Source: Clitopilus passeckerianus (lineage: Eukaryota > Basidiomycota > Agaricomycetes > Agaricales > Entolomataceae). From it: DNA of 64,000 nucleotides. The stretch is taken from NCBI GenBank assembly GCA_944990035.1, contig CALYLX010000085.1:62001-126000 (forward strand). Reading direction: 5' to 3'. The position numbers and the translations under genes were made by a program. Positions 56,894 through 64,000 of the stretch are shown here, piece by piece (within the stretch, counting starts at the first letter, position 1; each line of letters opens with the position of its first letter). A model generated the notes under the pieces. The model saw only the letters and a program-made list of their open reading frames with translations, ran no database searches and was not told where the DNA came from.

Positions 56894-58355
56894 CAAGTCA
56901 TCCGTTTCTTGGCCTGCATTTGGGTCAAGCTGCATGGAACCTGAACCGCTGACGAACTATGCCAAACTGATACTTCGGAGACGAGCTAACCAGAATGTCG
57001 GTGATATGATATGTCTAGTACCATGTTCGTAATCTTCTTACCTTATACTTTGCTTAAATTTCCCCGCAACCTTGACCGATGCCGTGAACCTGCTGAGATG
57101 ACAATGACAGATTCACATGGATGAGAACTTGCTCGAGGTGGTTCCCGAGCTCACGATTCAGAAGAAGGTGTTTCTCAATTAAAACGGAACCGGCGTTATT
57201 CAAAACACAACGGCCTTACCTTCGGCTCGATACTCTGGCCCAAGAGAAAGGCCGAGGGCCGGCCTGATTATCTCTTAGAACTTGGTTTTAAGAGATCTCG
57301 GCACTAGCTAGCCTCCCTATCACCAATGTTCCGGAGGTAACATATCCTAACATATCTGAGAGGTGTCACTTTTTTTGTTCGCCGATATAGATTGCCTGCT
57401 CCTTGCCGATGCATTGGCATGCGCCTAAGCGAGGATTCGTCTAATCCGAGGCGCATTTACGACGTCGACCACTTATCTGGTTCAGAAACGTTCAATGGAG
57501 AACAAACCACTGTCATGTTGCTGCGAAGAAGTTTCAAGCCTGAGCACCTAGGGCCCAACCATCATCAACCCAAACAGTGAATTTACGAACGTTCTTTCTC
57601 CGGAGCCCAATCTGTTCATGAAGCCTGAACCATGTTGCCCGAACATTCTTCGAGGCCCATATCACCACCGACGTGTCTACCCCCTCACCCAGGAATAGTC
57701 TTGATGAGTCGGTGATTTTTGGGGTAAGAAGAGCTGTCAAACCAGCGTAGGTCAGTCAGTCTTCCATTTCTCAGGTTACAGATGGGCGTATGGCATATCC
57801 TGGCATATCATGTTCAGCTCAGTAGACAGGCTTCTTGCCCCTGATTCGGAATAGGCAAGAAGCATGACCACCGGCCGTCCTGCCATGGACTTTGAGCGAA
57901 AGGTCCAGGTTCCTTCAGAGATCGTGACGACCATGAGGTCGATGAATTGGTTCTGGGCTCCCAAGTGGGTGCATCCATTACTGAAATTTGGGTATCAAGT
58001 ACAAAGGCAACTATTAATACTAAGGGTAGGGGATCCCTCCGAGTCACAAGCATATCAAACGAACATACAATAATAATGGCAAGCCAAGGGGCTTGTCAAA
58101 ATCCGGAAGGAAATAAGTATACCAGAAAACCACATAGGAGATAGCGCGATAAAACAATGGAAGTTACAATGTATCAGCATATAGGAAGGCGAATGGGCTG
58201 CTGGTAATATACAGTGAAGAGTATGGAAATATACAGGTGGAATGGGGTACAGGGCGGGTGTAATCTGGTCATGCGAAAGCATCGGGAACAAATGAAAAAA
58301 AAGCTAGGGGTGAAAGCTTGGGGTCGGGGAAAACTTGCGTTGGAGGGTGGGAGGT
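56894..58355. other. Convergent intergenic stretch between Nse3 and the WOPR gene
   Basis: Two 3' regions. Short ORFs only; no RNA gene or repeat recognised. Confidence 0.45.
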
Positions 58356-59864
58356 CTAAGAGGGGCTCTTATTACCATGGCCATTTCCTTGCCCAGCTTT
58401 AGCGCCTGTGCCGATTTGAGCGGTAGGGGCTTGCATATGCGGAGGAGCAGCGTGGGGAGGGTACATGCCATAAGGAGGCCAGGGGCTTCCGTATCCATGT
58501 GGTGGGTACCCTGTTGGAGGGGGAGGATAGGGATAGCCATAACTGGGCTGCGTCTCTGATGACGAAGCTTGAGATGATTGCTCAGAAGGAGCATTCGAGG
58601 GAACAGGATACTGTCCCGCCGGTGGTGGCTGAATCTGAGGGCTATGTTGCATTACAATGTTCGGAGGTGGAAAATAAGCGTGGGGAGGCGGGACTTGAGG
58701 ATAACCTGGAGCCTGATAGTAGGGTGGACCTGGATAAGGTGGATACGGAGCAGCAGCGGGGACGGGAGGAGGAGGCTGATGGGGGTGCGCTGTTGCGTTT
58801 GGTTCCGGGAAAGGTGAAGGTGTAGCCACTGGGGCGGTAGGGGAAGGCGTTGCTTGCTTTTGGGGTGGCTGCTGCTGCTGTTGCTCAGTAGTTGGTGTCG
58901 GAGGATCTGGACTTGCTTTGGGTCGTCGAGTGCGCTTCGTGCCCGACGCAGCCGGCTGCCCAGCATAGGGTTCAAATCGGTTGGTGCCATTGGTAGGGGC
59001 GGCAATGATTCGTCGAGCTACGGCAGGTTCGGCTGGCCTTTGATTGGTGACCAAGGGCAGGCCAGTAGAGAGGGGTCCTGTGAGATGGTTTGCAGAAGTA
59101 TCGATATCATCGGCTTCCCCTCGATAACGAGGAACTCCATCAATGCCAACTTCTACCTTGGGAGGGTTACGGAAGTGGGTCTTGTCAAGGTATTCCGGAC
59201 TGATATCAAGCGAAGCCAATTCGGGAAGAGAGGAAGGGGAACGGAGGCGTCCATTCGTGACATCTTCGATCTTGTAGTAGGAAATCAGGTGTTGAGAGAC
59301 TCCACCAATGGCTAGAGAAAATGTCTGAAAAAAATCATCAGCACCTGTGTGAGAGTAAAATGGGTTTGCCAAGCCTCGTACCTTTTTCATGAGACCATCT
59401 GGCTTGAACTTGTAGCTGTTGGTCAAGCTTCCTAGTAGATTGCGCTCTATATTCTTGTCGACAGCCATACGAGCATCGTCCATTCTCGATCTGCTGAGAG
59501 AATTTTCGGCTCTAGCGCCGTCCATCCCATCGATGGCGTCTAATGTGTTGGAATCGGATTTACCACCTCTGTTTCCTCCTCGTTTATCGGTTTCTCGATA
59601 GAGTAAGAAGTTGCCCAAGATGCGACTTGGACTCCAATAGAACCCATCCGTCCACCTCTTGATGCCGCTCTCATCCTCGTCAAAAACGAACACCGACCCA
59701 GACGTAATCATCTTGCGTTCTGAATCAACAAGGCGTCGCGTGACGCGAGGAATAAGTCCACGACGCGCTGCCTCCAGAATTAGGAGGGCATCTCCGGTCG
59801 TTTCAATGAAGCCGCTCCAGGGCGGCTCCTCCCAAGTTGAAGATTGATTGTCTGACGCTGGCAT
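58356..59864 (-). CDS. Gti1/Pac2 (WOPR) family transcription factor
   Basis: Two exons, 59382-59864 and 58356-59324; closes to 483 aa. The ATG at 59864 is the first true ATG in frame. WOPR box part A: WSGFIETTGDALLILEAARR, GLIPRVTRRLVDSERK, SGSVFVFDEDESGIKRWTDG and WSPSRILGNFLLYRE. Part B: GLMKKTFSLAIGGVSQHLIS and a Tyr-Tyr segment formed across the intron. The C-terminal half is a Gln/Pro/Tyr-rich low-complexity region (polyQ then many PPP and YPPYPG runs), a likely activation domain. Relatives (Wor1, Ryp1, Gti1, Pac2) are nuclear master switches of morphology and development. The 2-kb gene-free region upstream fits a heavily regulated promoter. Confidence 0.93.
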   Translation of the reverse strand: MPASDNQSSTWEEPPWSGFIETTGDALLILEAARRGLIPRVTRRLVDSERKMITSGSVFVFDEDESGIKRWTDGFYWSPSRILGNFLLYRETDKRGGNRGGKSDSNTLDAIDGMDGARAENSLSRSRMDDARMAVDKNIERNLLGSLTNSYKFKPDGLMKKVRGLANPFYSHTGADDFFQTFSLAIGGVSQHLISYYKIEDVTNGRLRSPSSLPELASLDISPEYLDKTHFRNPPKVEVGIDGVPRYRGEADDIDTSANHLTGPLSTGLPLVTNQRPAEPAVARRIIAAPTNGTNRFEPYAGQPAASGTKRTRRPKASPDPPTPTTEQQQQQPPQKQATPSPTAPVATPSPFPEPNATAHPHQPPPPVPAAAPYPPYPGPPYYQAPGYPQVPPPHAYFPPPNIVMQHSPQIQPPPAGQYPVPSNAPSEQSSQASSSETQPSYGYPYPPPPTGYPPHGYGSPWPPYGMYPPHAAPPHMQAPTAQIGTGAKAGQGNGHGNKSPS

Positions 59865-61962
59865 GCTCAACAACCAATGGCGTCTAAGGTATCATTGAAT
59901 AGCAGCATCGTAGGCAACGTCGAGAATGAAGTTGAGGATGGCAGTCATGATTGAACATTAAAGTTTGCATCAGGCATAATTAAAGTTAACTCACCGTCAG
60001 GTCGATTTTGCGGAGGAGGAAATTTGCGAAGGCAGGCGGGGACGAATTGCAACCCCGACGTTTGCTCAGCCTACCTTTGTTTGTTGTTTCCACGGCGCCT
60101 CCAATGAAGCTTTGACCTTAAGAAACGGTTGTTTCTGCTAGAGAGGCCGTTACTAGATCCGAAAATGTTGAACGAAGGAATACAAGGGTCGACGACATCC
60201 GTAATCTCGGCCAGTGAACCACACGGCTTCACCCAATGAGTCTAGTAAATTGCTTATGTCAGCTTAGTCGGCGCGCGATTTTTTGCAAGTCCTCTTGAAC
60301 CTAAATTCTTGCCGTTGTTGCCTTGAATCCAGTCGTGAGCAACCCGCCTGTCTGCGGATTATTGTCTCTGGACGTTTTATTCCACATTTATTGGGGATTT
60401 GCTGGCGGTGTTTCTCGTCTCACAGCTGTTCGCTTGCTGCATCCGAGCTTGGATCCCTTTCTATGTTCTTGCCATTTTTGTTGAGCGCAGATCATTGCGC
60501 ATTTCCTAACTGATGATGCCTGAAACGTTCATTACATTGAATTGCTCACCTAGTTCCTTCCAGAAAGCATCGCTCCATGAGAGCTAACCACTAGTGTGGT
60601 TAAGGCTGCAGGAGACCCTCATAAAATCAGGAGTAATGCTAGACCGTAAAAAAGTCATCTTCAGCGTTGAGAGCTTGAACAGACGGTTTCAAACTTTTCT
60701 TTCTTTTCTTGCCCTATACAGCTCGTTTGGTTCTCTGATGTAACGTCCTCGTTTGGTTTACCTTCTTTCACACGTAGGGCAATCCTCATATTGGCAAGAC
60801 AATGGCTGTCTTTACCTTCCAGCCAGGTTGCCGAGTTCGGAGGGTCATATAAAGCGACAACCCATACATTGCAATGTCAGTACGGTGATTGTTCGCATTT
60901 ATCTGCGATATTGACAGATTTGCCTACAGTAGGAGACTTTTTGAGCGCCAATTGCCTTCGCCTACCTATCCTAACCCGTGTACCTACTGCTTTCATCTGT
61001 CACAATCGCCTTCTGATTGCAGCTGCTTGATCTAGGTGAGCCATTTCATTACGAGACTTGTGGTCTTACTTAAAACCTTTCTATCTTCTTTTTGATTGAT
61101 TGTATAGCAAACTCTTGTCCTCTGGGCTGAAGTGTGATACAGTTCTTTGCTCAATGTTTAGACGAACTCCCGAGAAGCTCGCCGAGGCAGAAAACCGCAT
61201 GTATGACGGAGCTAGAGCTGCCTGCCTCGATAACGGTTCTTCTCTTGGGGTATGTCCCTTGCTCCGGTACGATGATCCGAAGGCCTCTCTGAAGCCGAAA
61301 CGACTTCCCAGGCTCACTTGAGAACATCGTTTATCTTTGTTCTCGACCGCCACATCCTCACGAAAACGAAAAAAGTGTACGGGACACCGTTTATCGCTGA
61401 ATAGGGATGTGCCGTCATCGGTTGCCACCCCCAGAGATAAAGGTGGGTAGATCCCAACTGATTAGCCCTGACATGGGTTTGGGCCTGAATCATTATGCTT
61501 GTCTTCTGTCATTTTCTGCATCACTGGGATTACAGTTGATTTGGTTTGATGTCGGCTTGGATTCGCTGGCTCGACTGGCTCACCTCGGTCAACATTTGAC
61601 AGCTTGCGATTCATGAATGATCTTGGTTTGGGTCGTTGACACTTACGGACATAACTTTAGGAGAATACCCATGTGTACCGTTCAACACAACAGAAAACGA
61701 CCGACTCTCGCATAATTCAATCTCTTAATTCCGGACTCAGCCCGACGTAAATGGTATGCTCAGAAGCTTCCTGTCTTCCCGTGAGTGTGTACTTCTGTGC
61801 CTTCCTTCGGCATCCCCTTAACCTTCCTTCCCCGACAGAAATGGCCCAGTCTTCCGTCAAACGATCCGTCAGACAGGGACCCGGACAGATCTCGACCAGG
61901 CGACTCATCAGCTTCGTATAAAGGCTGCTCGAAATTTTTACATTGAAGCATCCTCTCAAAGG
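59865..61962. other. Long divergent promoter region between the WOPR and WSC genes
   Basis: About 2.1 kb without a supportable gene. It has long pyrimidine-rich tracts (for example around 60690-60720) typical of fungal 5' UTR introns and promoters. Short ORFs at 60283, 60791 and 61100 (plus) look like chance. Confidence 0.5.
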
Positions 61963-64000
61963 ATGACTGTCCTTAAACCACTCTCGTTGGCGTTAGCCTT
62001 TACACTCCTTCCAGTACGCACTTGTTGGCTTCTTACTTGTCTCTCTGCTCACATCCTCCCTCCCAGCTCGCTCAAGCGGATACTCATATCTACACTCATT
62101 CAGCAGCAGCTCATGGTAGACATCGCCGTCAGGCCGCCGTGCCAGCAGCTCTTCCAGGCCAATGGACTTTCAAAGGATGCTACGTGTCAGTCCTCGGCCG
62201 AATTCATGAACCCAAGCCTAGCCTGACCTCGTTGCTTCTACCAGGGATAATAACGGCGACCGTTCTCTTCAAGGAGGCGGATACACCGATGGATCCGCTA
62301 TGACGACTGCTTCATGCATTAACTATTGCGATTCCAAGGGCTATATTTATGCAGGCACTGAATACTCCGTATGTCGTCTCTTTCATTGGTGCCGAAGACC
62401 ATAGCTGACCTCAGAACTCTCATGGTACACTAGTCTGAGTGCTGTAAGTACTTCTTTGCTTCCATCCATCACAGATCCTAACGTGACCATTGCTTCCTGC
62501 AGATTGCGGAAACAGCCTATCAGCTAGCACTGCGACCGCTTCGGACTGTAACTTCCCTTGCTCAGGAGCCCCTGCCGAAGCATGTGGTGCTGGCGGCCGC
62601 CTCAATGTGTACTGGAGTGGCAAGACTCCTCCTCCACCTCCCAGCACCGCGCCGACGATTGGCGATTGGAAGTCCCTTGGCTGCTACACGTGGGTATCTT
62701 CCGGAGCTATATGGAGTTATGGATGCTAAATTGGACGTACTAGCGACAATGTCAACGGTGCTGGGCGTACTCTTGGATTCCAAGCAGGAATCGACGGTCC
62801 CTTGACCCAAGCAAAATGTACCACTGCGTGCTTTAACGCTGGTTATCCTCTCTCCGGTGCTGAATATGCCGCGTAAGCCCCGAATATCATCTCTAGGCGA
62901 CACGTTCTCACGTCGACTCTCTTCCTTTTAGTGAATGCTGTGAGCTAAACTTGAACATGGTTCTGAGGAACTGCGTTGATTCTTGACATAGATTGCGGCA
63001 ACACGCTTGCCAATGGAGGCGTATCCTCACCGACTTCCGACTGCGGCATGGTCTGTGCTGGCAATAGCTCTGAATACTGTGGCGGCCCTAACAGGCTGAA
63101 CGTCTATAACTATACGGGTACCGCCCCATTGCCGCCTCAGAATGGGGGTGGCGACAACAACGGAGGTGGTGGAGGTGACAACGGGGGTGGAAATCCAGTT
63201 TTCCCTGTCACCTCTGGTCTTCCCGGAAGTTGGACATACGCCGGCTGCTGGGTGTATGTTATTTCTTCGTTTTTGCTTTTCGCCTAAGTGCTCAAGAGAA
63301 AATCGCAGTGACAATGCCCACGGCCGAATTTTCAGCTTTGACGGCGTTGGAGGCGCTCAAAATACGATCGAGTCGTGCATTGCTAGCTGCCAACAGGGCA
63401 ACTACACCGTGGCGGGCACTGAATATGGCGGTAAGTTTCCTCTACATTCACATATACTTGTACTCACTTCGCCGCTCTCTTCAAGTGGAATGTTGTACGT
63501 ATTGGATTCATGTGGATTCACCTCAAAGATATTCACTCCTTTGCAGATTGCGGCAATACCCTCATTGCTGGCGCTACCGCCGCTACCGACGCAGATTGTG
63601 CCATGGGGTGCGCTGGAAACACGACGTACGTATTGTCCTGGAAATTTGGCGTCATTTGCTAACATGTTTTCTGTAGTCAGGGTTGCGGTGGCCCGAATCG
63701 AGTTTCGGTTTACAGTACCAACGCTAATGTTACAGTTCTACCCGTCCCGACAACACTCAAGGATAACCTACCCGGCAACTGGACCTACCAAGGCTGCCTT
63801 CGGTATGCCAGCTTCATCTTTTCGTAATAGTTGCCTAATGGATTCCACCAGCGAAACTGGCGCCGGAAACCCTCGTGTCCTTCCTTATCAGATTATCTGG
63901 CCCACAAACAACACCCAGGTTGCGTGCATGAACCAATGTGCTACGTTCGGGTTTTCCGCCTCTGGTGTCGAGGTACGTTGCATAGACTTCGTTTGTTGCG
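61963..64000 (+). CDS. Secreted multi-WSC-domain protein (5' part; possibly a WSC-type copper radical oxidase)
   Basis: Exons: 61963-62013, 62067-62185, 62245-62368, 62434-62443, 62503-62689, 62744-62872, 62932-62939, 62992-63253, 63297-63430, 63486-63494, 63547-63625, 63677-63802, 63852-63972; it continues past the window. A signal peptide (LKPLSLALAFTLLP then ALAQA) is followed by a dibasic HGRHRRQ site, a possible propeptide cleavage point. At least four WSC domains follow. Each opens with W..GC(Y/W/L), has SC...C, then AGTEY..ECYCGN, C...C.G, and ends C.G..R(L/V).VY. Linkers are Pro-rich or a Gly/Asn/Asp-rich repeat. WSC domains bind polysaccharide. In Agaricomycetes such N-terminal WSC arrays often precede a glyoxal-oxidase domain, but that part would lie outside this window. 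Confidence 0.88.

Noticed and set aside
61760..61960. Minus-strand short ORFs upstream of the WSC gene
   Set aside because: They overlap the promoter and 5' UTR of the WSC gene and have no domain or splice context.

Overview
This window is a piece of a filamentous basidiomycete genome, most likely an Agaricomycete mushroom. The genes are dense and on both strands. Nearly all are split by many short introns (mostly 40-65 nt, GT-AG, with CTAAC/CTGAC-like branch sites). Typical mushroom families are present: DUF6533 membrane proteins, an Agaricomycete F-box protein, a Crinkler-header protein, a Gti1/Pac2 (WOPR) regulator and a multi-WSC secreted protein. All coding calls come from reading splice junctions and protein motifs by eye; where exon lengths are given, the reading frame was checked to close.

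Layout. 1-961: the 3' part of a ZIP zinc transporter. 962-2790: one weak minus-strand ORF. 2.8-28.9 kb: a region rich in local duplications. It holds two inverted copies of a GRDP-like (DUF1399) gene (2791-6058 + and 13189-16555 -), a relic of the GRDP 3' end (8350-8560), a small kinase (6721-7533) and an apparent pseudokinase (20388-21527 -). It also holds two tandem copies of a long coiled-coil/RS protein gene (17470-19995 and about 26300-28857) and two tiny Cys-rich ORFs (22976 and 24679). Set among these are a Rab18-like GTPase (9033) and an eight-exon gene fusing a MurNAc-6-phosphate etherase to a BadF/NAGK-type sugar kinase (10036-12662 -).

29-44 kb: conserved housekeeping and regulatory genes. 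These are a SulP/SLC26-STAS-cyclic-nucleotide-binding transporter (29209-34341 -), the mRNA 3'-end processing factor CFIm25/NUDT21 (34542-35757 +), a DH-PH Rho exchange factor (35971-40135 -), an alpha/beta-hydrolase (40398-41453 -) and an F-box protein (42510-43988 +). 44-55 kb: a Crinkler-header protein, a questin-oxidase-like enzyme, a Dap1/PGRMC-like cytochrome b5 protein and two convergent DUF6533 membrane proteins. 55-64 kb: the Smc5/6 subunit Nse3 (MAGE domain), the WOPR transcription factor, and a secreted protein with repeated WSC domains that runs off the right end.

The genes do not form one pathway. The most notable items are the etherase-kinase fusion, which could carry out two steps of bacterial cell-wall sugar catabolism in one polypeptide; the coiled-coil paralogs, where an intron appears to cut the start codon; the WSC gene with 8-10 nt microexons at the same place in each repeat; and the paired 57/59-residue Cys-rich proteins.
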